This document shows positions 1 to 8,264 of a stretch of DNA of 62,101 nt, one piece after another. Under the pieces are notes generated by a model. It was not told where the DNA came from. It searched no databases and saw only the letters and a list, made by a program, of their open reading frames with translations. Each line of letters opens with the position of its first letter. Positions within the stretch are counted from its first letter, which is position 1. This DNA is from Saprospiraceae bacterium UBA2365. Its GTDB lineage: Bacteria > Bacteroidota > Bacteroidia > Chitinophagales > Saprospiraceae. The position numbers were made by a program, and so were the translations under genes. Location: positions 10,683 to 72,783 of the forward strand of contig DDTL01000021.1 in the NCBI GenBank assembly GCA_002344345.1, written 5' to 3'.

Positions 1-28
1 CGGGGGTTCGAATCCCTCCTCCTCCGCA
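1..28 (+). tRNA. 3' end of a tRNA (probably tRNA-Ser), cut by the window edge
   Basis: The first 28 bases form the 3' part of a tRNA. Five G residues (2-6), a TTCGAAT T-loop (7-13) and CCCTC (14-18) form a T-arm. CTCCTCC (19-25) is the 3' acceptor strand, followed by discriminator G and an encoded CA. The 5' acceptor strand would be GGAGGAG, lying outside the window. G73 together with this acceptor fits tRNA-Ser, but the anticodon is not visible, so the isotype is inferred. Confidence 0.8.
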
Positions 29-58
29 AAAGTCCTGGTTTTAATCAGGACTTTTTTT
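7..58 (+). repeat. Direct repeat, copy 1 (tRNA tail plus terminator)
   Basis: This 52-bp stretch from the tRNA T-loop through the terminator T-run recurs without mismatch at 551-602. Copy 1 is attached to the body of the tRNA. Confidence 0.9.
30..58 (+). terminator. Intrinsic terminator after the tRNA
   Basis: AGTCCTG and CAGGACT pair around a short AT-rich loop and are followed by a run of seven T. It lies directly behind the tRNA 3' end and is copied, with the tRNA tail, at 551-604. Confidence 0.8.
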
Positions 59-64
59 CACCTG

Positions 65-379
65 ATGGTATTCGTTCAACCTTTGATTCACTTTGTTTAC
101 ATATTATTCTCCAGAAGTACTAATTCCTTCTATAAGGGACAAACTAAGAATTTACTGGAAAGACTCCAAAGGCATAATAATGGTATGGAAAAATTCACGT
201 GTAAAGGAACTCCATGGATTTTGGTTTGGAGCACCCCTAAATATTCCAGGAAAGACTCAATGGAGCTTGAAATTAAATTGAAAAATCTGTCAAGAAAAAG
301 ATTGATCCAATTCATTTCAAAATACAGCGATGATCTAAAAATATCTCTGGATGATTGGTCAATTTTACGGGGGTCATGA
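65..379 (+). CDS. GIY-YIG nuclease family protein
   Basis: A 104-residue single-domain GIY-YIG endonuclease of the small UPF0213/YhbQ-like type. The GIY element reads VYILFS near residue 12 and the YIG element reads FYKGQT near residue 22. The conserved Arg follows in LLERLQRH, and a C-terminal glutamate lies in the ELEIKLK stretch. Its role is unknown, and single-domain members are often found near tRNA and rRNA genes in Bacteroidota. It starts 7 bp after the tRNA terminator and is enclosed by two copies of the tRNA tail, which suggests it belongs to a small mobile element. No promoter of its own is obvious, so expression may depend on tRNA read-through. The start is the first ATG of the frame; the first eight residues are atypical and may not be translated. 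Confidence 0.8.
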   Translation: MVFVQPLIHFVYILFSRSTNSFYKGQTKNLLERLQRHNNGMEKFTCKGTPWILVWSTPKYSRKDSMELEIKLKNLSRKRLIQFISKYSDDLKISLDDWSILRGS

Positions 380-551
380 CGAATTTTCCTTTTGAAAATT
401 GTCATAATGGTGACCGACCCAGACTTTTTTTTTTAATGAAGAACTTTTGATGGAGCGTCACCATCAATAACGAATTTCTCAGGAAAATTGTCATGATGGT
501 GACCGACCCAGACTTTTTATTAATGATGAACTTTTGATGGAGCGTCACCAT
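379..551 (+). repeat. Two tandem hairpin units, about 85 bp each
   Basis: Units at 379-464 and 470-551 share an ACGAATTT-type start, the block ATGGTGACCGACCCAGACTT, a T/A-rich spacer, and an end reading TTTTGATGGAGCGTCACCAT. Within each unit ATGGTGAC and GTCACCAT are inverted repeats. Unit 1 also has a hairpin of GACGAATTTTC with GAAAATTGTC at 378-403. The second unit runs directly into the copied tRNA tail. Confidence 0.85.
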
Positions 552-602
552 TCGAATCCCTCCTCCTCCGCAAAAGTCCTGGTTTTAATCAGGACTTTTT
601 TT
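551..602 (+). repeat. Direct repeat, copy 2 (truncated tRNA tail plus terminator)
   Basis: Exact second copy of 7-58. Only the T-loop, the 3' acceptor half and the terminator are present. It is not a functional tRNA, since upstream it joins the hairpin unit. The arrangement resembles an attachment-site duplication. Confidence 0.9.
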
Positions 603-675
603 TTATTAACGCGATTTCACGATAAGAAATATTAGTCGAAAGCAAAACTAAAATAACTTTCTATTGTAATCAAAA

Positions 676-755
676 GGTCATAGCGGACTTGATCCGCCAT
701 CCCGTTGAAAGAGGAATGCGAAGACGGGATTCCGGCTCAGGACCGGAATGACGGC
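676..755. repeat. REP-like palindromic element
   Basis: GCGGA/TCCGC (683-697) and ATTCCGG/CCGGAAT (729-749) form two hairpins, with CCCGT and ACGGG between them. The phrases 'gcggacttgatccgcc' and 'ggctcaggaccggaatgac' resemble a palindromic repeat seen between genes in many bacteria (recalled, not searched). Confidence 0.6.
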
Positions 756-870
756 TCCGGTAAAAACCTTTCTGACTTTATTGGTTGTAATTGAAATTTT
801 TCCTTTACCTGAAACATGGATTTATTGAGCAGACAATGGAAAGATTGTAAAATAGAACACAGAATTCTAT

Positions 871-977
871 GAACTTTTTACTTTATAAACTTTCTACTTT
901 ATAAACTTTCTACTTTATAAACTTTCTACTTTATAAACTTTCTACTTTATAAACTTTCTACTTTATGAACTTCCTAC
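871..977. repeat. 16-bp tandem repeat, about 6.5 copies
   Basis: The unit ACTTTATAAACTTTCT repeats with a 16-bp period. Central copies are identical and both ends are degenerate. Non-coding and AT-rich; a likely copy-number-variable locus. Confidence 0.9.
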
Positions 978-1139
978 TGACCTAAGTTCGAAGCCAGACC
1001 TTTCCCGACCGGGTTCAATGAGCATAGGGAATGATTTGATTATCTGGTTATCTGATGTTCAAAATACAGATGTACTCATTTCCAAATTTCCAAATTAACT
1101 CATTTCCAAATTATAATACAAGAAAAACGTCGGATCAGA

Positions 1140-2048
1140 TCATTCAACTACCAATTCGAGTGGTTTATGGATCCTGGTGCAGGCAATAAAACAACCTATT
1201 CCGTTTTCAATATTTGATATCAAAACCGGATTCACTGCAGCATATTGATAACGGGTTTGGTTGTAGGTATATAAATATCGATAACCTGAAGCAGTATGAG
1301 ATTTAACCACAAAATTTAGCCTTACACCTTTGATTTTTTTTTCAAACGCAATAGGAAGCTTCAGTTCTACCCTTCTAGACAAGTTCAGTTTTTTAAAATC
1401 GACAAGAAAAGATCTTCTGCTTTCGAGCCAATCCACCCCTGACTTTAAGAACTCATCTGTTATATGATTTATTTTAACCGGATGTTCCAGAACTTCCCAA
1501 ATCACGGTTCCTCCCGTATCGTTCGTAGCTATTTCATCCAGGTATACTTCGATCTCATAAAATTTCTCATCATTCAAGTCCTCAAATCCGAATTCAACTT
1601 TTAAATCATAAGCATACCTGTTGGCAGTATCTGTCACCAATTGACAATCTCCAATCAGATCTTTTAATTCGGTCTCTAAAGGTACATAAGTGTCAGCATA
1701 TACTTCCCGGAGTTCACCATCAGGCACCCTCGCCTTCATCAGCAATTTATCTCCGGGCAAAACGAAACCCCGGGTTTCATAATATGGAATCTCTGCAATT
1801 CGTCTCACAACATCCAAAGACGAATTTCCCTTAAAAATCTGAATTTGAACAGAATCAGGAACAACAGGAATTTCATAATCTGCCGGAATGCCTATTCCTT
1901 TGAAGACATACAACATGATATCCGAACCCGGTTCAAATTCACATTGCACGATCAGCTTGTTTTCCGCGGAATCCAAATCATCCACAGGATAAGTGCAACC
2001 GCTTACCCAAACCAATAAAACCAACGTCCCGAAAATTAAATCTCTCAT
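1140..2048 (-). CDS. DUF4249-like lipoprotein
   Basis: A 302-residue predicted lipoprotein. The N-terminus MRDLIFGTLVLLVWVSGC is a type II signal peptide with lipobox VSGC, and an acidic stretch follows the cysteine. The body matches what I recall of DUF4249, a periplasmic beta-rich family. Its signature is the late segment with PVLISNIENGIGCF, and its genes usually sit beside STN-type TonB receptors. Such a receptor lies at 3421-6084 on the same strand, so this protein is probably a receptor-associated lipoprotein. The start at 2048 gives the best signal peptide; in-frame ATGs at 2066 and 2072 are alternatives. A peroxiredoxin gene on the other strand separates it from the receptor, which is unusual. 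Confidence 0.75.
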   Translation of the reverse strand: MRDLIFGTLVLLVWVSGCTYPVDDLDSAENKLIVQCEFEPGSDIMLYVFKGIGIPADYEIPVVPDSVQIQIFKGNSSLDVVRRIAEIPYYETRGFVLPGDKLLMKARVPDGELREVYADTYVPLETELKDLIGDCQLVTDTANRYAYDLKVEFGFEDLNDEKFYEIEVYLDEIATNDTGGTVIWEVLEHPVKINHITDEFLKSGVDWLESRRSFLVDFKKLNLSRRVELKLPIAFEKKIKGVRLNFVVKSHTASGYRYLYTYNQTRYQYAAVNPVLISNIENGIGCFIACTRIHKPLELVVE

Positions 2049-2123
2049 CCCTGTTCTTCTATACATTGCCATTTCACCCTGCAATATCAATACAAATATA
2101 TGATGGAAATATTGGGAAGTCAA

Positions 2124-2592
2124 ACATATTGCATCTTTTTTTAATGTATATTATATTTATTTTTAAAAGACAAAGCCCTACAAGCTTCATAAATCAACAC
2201 TTTCCCATATATAATGAAGTTGTTTAAGAATTATGTTGATTGCTGAAAATAAATGCTTGAAAGTCAGGGCGAAGCTCTTTTTTGAATCAAAGATACTGAT
2301 AAGCTTGTCTTCGTCAGTATTGCGTACCGGAATGTACGGAATCAAAAAAAGCTGAAGCATCTGGTTGAAAATGCTGATTGAAAATGCTGACAAGCTTGCT
2401 TCGTCAGTACAAGCTTGCCTGATAAGTGCTGATATGCAAAGCATCGTCAGCATTCGTCAGTGCTTTCAATGATTTGTTTGCAAGCATTAAGATACATTAT
2501 TAAACAACTTCAATATTAAAAAAGCACTCTAAATGAAAAAAATGTGAATTTTATCCATCAACTATCATATCGAATGACTGGTTTTTTTACTT
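2124..2592. other. Gene-free interval rich in short hairpins
   Basis: No convincing gene. The middle (about 2295-2460) holds several related hairpins described separately. The right end carries a promoter-like element for the peroxiredoxin gene. Confidence 0.6.
2295..2460. repeat. Cluster of CTGACGAA / AAGCTTG hairpins
   Basis: Read on the minus strand, CTGACGAAG...CAAGCTTGTCAG and CTGACGAAGACAAGCTTATCAG form stem-loops. CTGACGA recurs at least four times in about 160 bp, with TCAGCATTTTCAA twice and TGCTGAC/TCAGCA pairs between. It looks like a degenerate array of one hairpin family. Confidence 0.65.
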
Positions 2593-2595
2593 TTG
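2588..2595 (+). promoter_or_regulatory. Candidate -7 element of the peroxiredoxin gene
   Basis: TACTTTTG matches the Bacteroidota -7 consensus TAnnTTTG. No good TTG-type -33 element is seen at the usual distance. It implies a 5' leader of about 100 nt. Confidence 0.4.
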
Positions 2596-2703
2596 CATTT
2601 TTTAATCGGAACTTGTAGAAATAGCAGTTTAAAAGCACATCCAATTACCCTCCATTATAACAGCATATATTATTTTTCATTATTTATAAATCAAATTTGC
2701 ATT

Positions 2704-3333
2704 ATGTCATTAGTAGGAAAAAAAGCACCTCTTTTTGAAACTCAGGCAGTGATCAATGGCCTGGAAATCGTTCCAGATTTCAAACTCACTGACTTCCTTG
2801 GCAAAAAATATGTAGTGATTTTCTTTTATCCAAAAGATTTCACATTTGTTTGCCCGACTGAATTATTTGCATTCCAGGAAAAGATGAATGAATTTGAGCA
2901 AAGGAATGTTCAATTGATCGCATGTAGTACTGACACCGAACAATCACATTGGGGATGGTTGAACTTGGATAAAAGGGCCGGAGGAATCCAGGGTGTTAAC
3001 TATCCTGTCATTGCCGATACCAACAAAACCATTTCATACAATTATGGTGTTTTAGCAGGTGATTGGGATTATGATGAAAACGGACAATTGACCGCTCAGG
3101 GAGAAATGGTTGCATACCGGGGTTTATTTCTCATTGACCTGGAAGGTGTTATCAGACATGAGACCGTCAACGATATGCCTATTGGAAGGAATGTTGAAGA
3201 AGTGCTGAGAATTGTAGATGCTTGGCAATTTTACGAAAAACACGGAGAAGTTTGTCCTGCCAACTGGAAACCCGGTGCAGAAACCATGAAACCTTCTCAT
3301 TCTGGTGTAGCTGAATACTTATCAAAAAATTGA
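2704..3333 (+). CDS. Typical 2-Cys peroxiredoxin (AhpC/Prx1 type)
   Basis: A 209-residue cytoplasmic thiol peroxidase that reduces hydrogen peroxide and organic peroxides. The peroxidatic cysteine lies in FYPKDFTFVCPTE (about residues 41-53) and the resolving cysteine in GEVCPANWKPG (about 174). These motifs define the typical 2-Cys class, which acts as an obligate dimer recycled by thioredoxin or AhpF. The start at 2704 (MSLVGKKAP) is chosen because the longer frame from 2593 would add 37 residues unlike any family member. A terminator follows at 3375. It is monocistronic and lies between two minus-strand genes that normally belong together. Confidence 0.95.
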   Translation: MSLVGKKAPLFETQAVINGLEIVPDFKLTDFLGKKYVVIFFYPKDFTFVCPTELFAFQEKMNEFEQRNVQLIACSTDTEQSHWGWLNLDKRAGGIQGVNYPVIADTNKTISYNYGVLAGDWDYDENGQLTAQGEMVAYRGLFLIDLEGVIRHETVNDMPIGRNVEEVLRIVDAWQFYEKHGEVCPANWKPGAETMKPSHSGVAEYLSKN

Positions 3334-3374
3334 GATTTGACATCTATTGCTTCTTAAGCAAAAACATTTTGAAA

Positions 3375-3415
3375 AACAGAGCTGTCTGCAAAACAGGTAG
3401 CGCTGTTTTTTTTTT
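3375..3415 (+). terminator. Intrinsic terminator after the peroxiredoxin gene
   Basis: AACAG-A-GCT..CTG pairs with CAG..AGC-G-CTGTT around a CAAA loop, followed by about nine T. It lies between convergent genes and may also act on the minus-strand receptor transcript. Confidence 0.75.
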
Positions 3416-3420
3416 GACGA

Positions 3421-6084
3421 TTAAAATGACAAGGAATAACTCAAAACAGGCATGACCGGGAAAATATAAACATACTTGAAATGAGCAGTATTCAAGACAT
3501 CCAGATTTCCTTTCTTATAATCATAGGAGACATAGAACGGATTTTTTCTGTTGTATAGGTTATATAAGCCCAATGACAGCTTTTGCTCACCCCAGTCGAA
3601 TTTGGTCCTGAAATTGAATTCCACATCCAATCGGTGATAAGCCGGCAAACTGGCATTATTCAGTTTCTCGTAAACAAATATGGTGTTTACAACCCCATTT
3701 TCGACAAATGAAGCTATCTGTGTCGGAAAAGTATACAGATTACCAGAACCATAAGTCCACGAAACTGAATAGTCTACCTGATCTGTGATTTTATGATTCA
3801 AACTGCCATTGACATTATGTCTTCTTGAAAACCTGTCATCGAATAAATCGCCTCCATTCAGATCATCAAACCGTCTTTTTGCCCAGGACAATGTATAATT
3901 AAGATTACCATGCAATTTTCCGGATTCATAACTCAAATAAGTTTCCATCCCATAAGAAAATCCCTTGCCATAAATCAACTGATCTTCCCAACCCGGATCA
4001 GTTTCCAATTCAAATTTAACTCCCGGAGCGATCATTTGCAAATGATCCAAGTCCTTGTAATAGCATTGAGCGCCCAAACTGAATTTTCCATGCAACTTTT
4101 CAAGTCCCGCATTGAGTTGCCAGGAAGACTGAGGCATCATTTTATCAGTTGCAGGCAACCAAATCTGTGAAGGAAAGCCCAAACCGTTGTTATTCATCAG
4201 ATGGTTGAACTGAGTCATCCTGGTCAAAGAGCTTTGGATAAAATAACCGTTGCCAAGATTAGATTTGATAAATAATCTTGGTTCAAGCCAAAATTTATGT
4301 TCTGAAAGATTGTAGTAATGGACGCCATGCAATCCCAAAACGATTTTTGTATGGCTCTTCAGATTGGAAGCTGATTCAAAATATGCCCGGTTTTCATAAA
4401 ATGCCAGATTCGTTTTTTGGTTATTTTCAATCAATTCATCGTAATCAGGAATATCCTCGATAGACTCTGCATTGTTGAGGTTTTCATTATCCGTGACCTT
4501 CACAAACGGAACATACTGATGCCTGATCAGTTTGATGCCTGCGCTCAGCGTCGCCCCGGAAGATCGCTCAAATTCAACCTGACTTTCCATCCCAAAATCC
4601 CGGATCTGCGTCTGATAAAGCTGGCTGTTAAAAGAGTAACTCTGTAATTTAGCGTCCTGTTTTTCAGCAACCCAATTCAGGTTGAAGTTATCCATGGAAT
4701 ACTGGCTTAAAAAGGCAGAAGTATTAAAAAACATTTTATCTCTGCGAACATTCGTCCATTTTAAGACATATAGCTGATTTTTCCATTTCATCAGATTGTC
4801 CTGTATTTCTTCCCTTTCTTTAGGTGCTAACACCTGGCTAAAACTGTAGTCGTTGGTCATTTGATCTCCACTTTGAAACGCAGTCAGAAACAAACTATTA
4901 TCAGGGTTGAAATCCACATTGATTTTTGCATTAAAATCATAATTGAAATAGTCTGTATTTCCGGAACTGCCTTCTCTCTCATTAAGCAGATTTCGCACTG
5001 AACCGATCCAAAGATCAGCAAATGTCCTTCTGGCATGAATAAAATAGGAGGCTTTGTTTTTGATGATCGGGCCTTCCAGACCGGCTTTAAGGGTGAATAA
5101 ACCTATATTAAAATCACCGTGATGATTAAGTTTGTCCCCATCTTTTGTCCAGACATCCAGGATTGAAGAAGTACAACCCCCAAAACGCGAAGGAAAATCA
5201 CTTTTATACAACCTGGCCGATTTTATTGCCTGACTGTTGAATACTGAAAATAATCCAAGCGCATGAGTAGGATTGTAAACTGGCACCCCATCCAGCAGAA
5301 TTTGATTCTGATCCTGACTGCCTCCACGGACATACATGCCTCCAAAACCATCTGCCCCGGTCAAAACCCCGGAATTGGTATACAGATACCTCAGTATATC
5401 TTCCTCTCCTCCAAGTGAAATGCTTCGTTCCATTTCCTCCATAACAACCTGTTCAGGCTTATAAAAATCGATGTGCTTATTTGAAATTGGTGCATCTTTG
5501 ATCACTACCTGATCCAGCACAACATGGCTGTTTTTGATCAACGGGATATCCAGTCTGATGTCTCTGTTGAGTCTGAAAGTTTTCTCAAATTTCTCATAAC
5601 CGAGGTAAGAACAGACCAGATGGATTTCTCCTCTTTTCAGATTCAGACTATAAAATCCGTGTTCATTAGAGCTGACACCCTGTTTGAAATTAGAAAGATA
5701 GACATCAGCAAACAGGATTTTTTCCCCCGTGGATGCATCATAAACATAGCCACTTACAGTAAATCTGGCTTTATCATAGATTTCCCAGCGGTAAATCACA
5801 ATGGTTCCCTCCAATTCTTCAAAAACCAGACCTGTTCCCGAAAGTATATATTCCAGAATCTCTCTCAAACTGGATTGCTTGACATTGATGGTAACCCTTT
5901 TAGGTGGCACATCATCTTTTGAAAAAGCAAAGTTCGTCCTGGTTGATCTGGCAATGTCCTGCAGCACATCTGCCAACGGCTTTTGATAAGCCATATAATC
6001 CACGACAGGTGCGTCCAAATCGATTTGTGCACCTGCTCCGATATACGCCAATATAAGTATTAAAATAAGTATTAATCTCTTCAT
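3421..6084 (-). CDS. TonB-dependent receptor with STN domain (FecA-type regulation)
   Basis: An 887-residue outer-membrane receptor. Order: signal peptide (1-20, ending GAGAQ), STN/secretin-TonB short N-terminal domain (about 30-100), CarboxypepD_reg-like beta-sandwich (about 108-190), plug (about 205-320, with ILLDGVPVYNP), then the beta-barrel to a terminal Phe. STN domains usually signal to a FecR anti-sigma factor. The matching fecR and ECF sigma genes lie directly upstream on the same strand (150 bp and 50 bp gaps). The substrate is not predictable from sequence. The start at 6084 gives a clean signal peptide; upstream in-frame codons to 6171 add an implausible leader. Confidence 0.9.
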   Translation of the reverse strand: MKRLILILILILAYIGAGAQIDLDAPVVDYMAYQKPLADVLQDIARSTRTNFAFSKDDVPPKRVTINVKQSSLREILEYILSGTGLVFEELEGTIVIYRWEIYDKARFTVSGYVYDASTGEKILFADVYLSNFKQGVSSNEHGFYSLNLKRGEIHLVCSYLGYEKFEKTFRLNRDIRLDIPLIKNSHVVLDQVVIKDAPISNKHIDFYKPEQVVMEEMERSISLGGEEDILRYLYTNSGVLTGADGFGGMYVRGGSQDQNQILLDGVPVYNPTHALGLFSVFNSQAIKSARLYKSDFPSRFGGCTSSILDVWTKDGDKLNHHGDFNIGLFTLKAGLEGPIIKNKASYFIHARRTFADLWIGSVRNLLNEREGSSGNTDYFNYDFNAKINVDFNPDNSLFLTAFQSGDQMTNDYSFSQVLAPKEREEIQDNLMKWKNQLYVLKWTNVRRDKMFFNTSAFLSQYSMDNFNLNWVAEKQDAKLQSYSFNSQLYQTQIRDFGMESQVEFERSSGATLSAGIKLIRHQYVPFVKVTDNENLNNAESIEDIPDYDELIENNQKTNLAFYENRAYFESASNLKSHTKIVLGLHGVHYYNLSEHKFWLEPRLFIKSNLGNGYFIQSSLTRMTQFNHLMNNNGLGFPSQIWLPATDKMMPQSSWQLNAGLEKLHGKFSLGAQCYYKDLDHLQMIAPGVKFELETDPGWEDQLIYGKGFSYGMETYLSYESGKLHGNLNYTLSWAKRRFDDLNGGDLFDDRFSRRHNVNGSLNHKITDQVDYSVSWTYGSGNLYTFPTQIASFVENGVVNTIFVYEKLNNASLPAYHRLDVEFNFRTKFDWGEQKLSLGLYNLYNRKNPFYVSYDYKKGNLDVLNTAHFKYVYIFPVMPVLSYSLSF

Positions 6085-6233
6085 AAATGCAATCAACCGT
6101 GCAGAATAGCCCATGACCCAGCATGATCCCAATAAGAATAAAAGGGAGCATCCCCTGATTATCCCGAACAAAAATAATCACTAATTGGATAAACTGTTTA
6201 TGTATGCAGGACTATTCTCAGAATTTTTCATAT

Positions 6234-7280
6234 CTAGAAACAAGGTTCTCCTGTTACACGATATTCAATTTCTGAGTTTTTACTGATTTCCAGATTATAA
6301 ACTTTTCTGATTGCCTCAAGATATGCATTGATTTTCGGATCGTCCTGCTGATGTATAAAAGAAGTGAAACCTTTCATTTTACCAATTTCTGGACAGTCTA
6401 TTGTAAATCTTACACCGTAATGCCTTGACAATTTATCAAAAACCTGCTGAAGTGTTGCGTTTTCAAAAATGAGGTAGTCATTCACCCAGTCAGAGCTCAA
6501 CCGGTCAGCAGATTCCGGTATGATAAGGGTATCTTTAATCGCATCGAAAACGATCTCTCCCTGATCTATCAGCGTGATTTGGGAAGACAATCCGTTAAAT
6601 TGAACTTTACCTTCGATCAGTTTCAGATGGCCTTCTCCCATACCTCCGGTACTCAGATAAAATGAGGTACCTAATACTTCGACTTTTCCATATTCCATTA
6701 TGATCTGGAAGGGTTTGGAAGCATCATGATGTACTCTTGCAAAAATGTCACCTTCCAGATAGATCACGCGGTCTTCCTGGTTAAAATCATCTGAGATACT
6801 GATCTTTGTTCCGGGTTTTGTCCAGATTTTTGTTCCATCCGGAAGGTCCAGCATTTCAATACTTTTGGTATTCCTGAATTCTGCTGTCAATTCAGTTCCT
6901 TCCATAAACGAGGGAAGATCATTCATTTTCCGGGTATAGAACCAAAATAAGCCTGAAACAATCAGCAAGGAAGCCGCAACGGCTGTCCACTGATAAATCC
7001 TACGGATACTGAATTCATGCTTCGTTTGGGAAACAGGCATAGCCAACTCTTCTTCACGGGCTATCCGTAAAAAAAAATCTGCTTTTGCCTGATTGATATT
7101 GGGGTTAACAAGGGGTTTATACGCCATGCTCTTGGTCCAGACAGAAGTTAACTGATCCACCATGACCATATTGGCCGGATCTGACTTGATCCATTTGTCA
7201 AGCTCAATACGCTCTTCTTCGGACAACTGTCCGGAAATGCGTTTATGCACCAGTAATATATATCTATCTTCCAACATCAT
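6234..7280 (-). CDS. FecR family anti-sigma factor
   Basis: A 348-residue inner-membrane regulator. Residues 1-90 form the cytoplasmic sigma-binding part, with the typical KRISGQLSEEE and LDKWI phrases. One membrane segment lies near residues 94-112. The periplasmic FecR domain is at about 125-225 and a C-terminal DUF4974 domain at about 265-345. Members sense the STN domain of a partner TonB receptor and release or activate the ECF sigma factor. The gene sits 50 bp after the sigma gene and 150 bp before the receptor, so a sigma-FecR-receptor circuit is likely. The start is the first of two consecutive ATG codons. Confidence 0.92.
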   Translation of the reverse strand: MMLEDRYILLVHKRISGQLSEEERIELDKWIKSDPANMVMVDQLTSVWTKSMAYKPLVNPNINQAKADFFLRIAREEELAMPVSQTKHEFSIRRIYQWTAVAASLLIVSGLFWFYTRKMNDLPSFMEGTELTAEFRNTKSIEMLDLPDGTKIWTKPGTKISISDDFNQEDRVIYLEGDIFARVHHDASKPFQIIMEYGKVEVLGTSFYLSTGGMGEGHLKLIEGKVQFNGLSSQITLIDQGEIVFDAIKDTLIIPESADRLSSDWVNDYLIFENATLQQVFDKLSRHYGVRFTIDCPEIGKMKGFTSFIHQQDDPKINAYLEAIRKVYNLEISKNSEIEYRVTGEPCF

Positions 7281-7330
7281 TCCTATTCACCCATAAGACA
7301 CAAAATTATTATTTCACCCTTATTTATGTA

Positions 7331-7876
7331 CTAATTATTTTTTAATTCTTCCATTTTATTACGTAGCAATTTTAATGCCTTAGTGATGTGATGCTCAACT
7401 GTTTTGACAGAAATATCGAGATTTTCTGCAATTTTCTGATAATTCATATCCTCATATCGACTTAAACCAAAAACTATTCTGCATTTCAAAGGCAAGGAAT
7501 CAATCGCCTCAGTCAGGATTTTCTCAGTCTCATCAGCTTCAATCTGCAACTGCAATTCACAATCCGGTTCGATTTCAAGGTCATCAACGTGAGTGTAATG
7601 CGGAATTTTTGAATTTGACCTGATGTGGTTCATACACCTGTTTATCGCTGCTTTACGCAAATACAATCTGAGAGAAGCCTGTATGTTCAGAGAATCATAT
7701 TTCTTCCAGATTTCAATAAAAACATTTTGAACTATATCCTGGACATCATCATCCACCGGGATGATCCTGTAAACCGTTTCATACAAAAACTGGTAATACT
7801 CATCATAAAGCCTGGACATTGCCTGATGAGGATTTTTGCTGAACAATTCGATGATATAGAGTTCCTTTGGATCCAA
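7331..7876 (-). CDS. ECF RNA polymerase sigma factor (Bacteroidetes expansion type)
   Basis: A 181-residue sigma-70 family factor of the extracytoplasmic-function class. Region 2 spans about residues 22-90 (DIVQNVFIEIWKKYD). Region 4 is a helix-turn-helix at about 125-172 (NYQKIAENLDISVKTVEHHI). There is no region 1 or 3. It should direct transcription of the neighbouring receptor under control of the FecR protein. Its start is only 20 bp after gldC, so it is probably co-transcribed with that gene. Confidence 0.93.
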   Translation of the reverse strand: MDPKELYIIELFSKNPHQAMSRLYDEYYQFLYETVYRIIPVDDDVQDIVQNVFIEIWKKYDSLNIQASLRLYLRKAAINRCMNHIRSNSKIPHYTHVDDLEIEPDCELQLQIEADETEKILTEAIDSLPLKCRIVFGLSRYEDMNYQKIAENLDISVKTVEHHITKALKLLRNKMEELKNN

Positions 7877-7896
7877 TGGTTAACCGATGCTTTGAT

Positions 7897-8244
7897 TTAT
7901 TTAATGATCTCTGTTTTTTGTCCGAAATACTGAACAAACTGCTGCATTTGTTCTGCCAACTGTCTATTGTTGGTGGACCTTATGTACAATTTGGTCAGCG
8001 CATTCAACGATTGGAAAACAAAGCGATCCATTTCAATGATCTGCATTTTAGTGGTCCAAAGATCGATTTCCAACGTGTCCCTGGATTTTGCATCAAACAT
8101 GGTCAGGAAAAAAGCTTTGACTTCATCAGACTGAGCTTCTTCATTTCTTTGACCAGAAGCCGACCAGTTGATTTTGGAAGGCATTTTTTTATCATCAAGT
8201 TCAATTTCCAGCGTAATATAATCGTTCTTTTTACTGTTTCCCAT
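7897..8244 (-). CDS. gldC: Gliding motility protein GldC
   Basis: A 115-residue soluble protein with the hallmarks of GldC: a short beta-rich start (ITLEIELDD, KINWSAS), then DTLEIDLWTTKMQIIEMDRF, and a helical C-terminus. GldC supports gliding in Flavobacterium by stabilising the GldB lipoprotein; its biochemical role is unclear. The usual neighbour gldB is absent from this window. A good Bacteroidota promoter lies just upstream at 8265-8294, and the ECF sigma gene follows after 20 bp. Confidence 0.85.
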   Translation of the reverse strand: MGNSKKNDYITLEIELDDKKMPSKINWSASGQRNEEAQSDEVKAFFLTMFDAKSRDTLEIDLWTTKMQIIEMDRFVFQSLNALTKLYIRSTNNRQLAEQMQQFVQYFGQKTEIIK

Positions 8245-8264
8245 TTGAAAATTTTACATGTTAA

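Larger units (their letters stand above)
603..1139. other. Gene-free interval with dispersed repeats
   Basis: No coding frame is supported here. It holds a REP-like palindromic element (676-755) and a 16-bp tandem array (871-977). Further on, a phrase of the form CATTTCCAAATT occurs twice, at about 1077-1109. Confidence 0.6.

Noticed and set aside
130..405. Open frame on the minus strand opposite the GIY-YIG gene
   Set aside because: It is the mirror of a gene with clear GIY-YIG motifs and has no recognisable domain.
551..580. Second functional tRNA gene
   Set aside because: Only the 3' third is present; the sequence before it is the hairpin unit, with no anticodon or D arm.
871..977. CRISPR array in the 16-bp repeat
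   Set aside because: There are no spacers: copies are directly adjacent, and there are no cas genes.
2187..2453. Minus-strand frame of 88 codons in the hairpin cluster
   Set aside because: It is made of the repeat units themselves; composition and lack of motifs argue against a protein.
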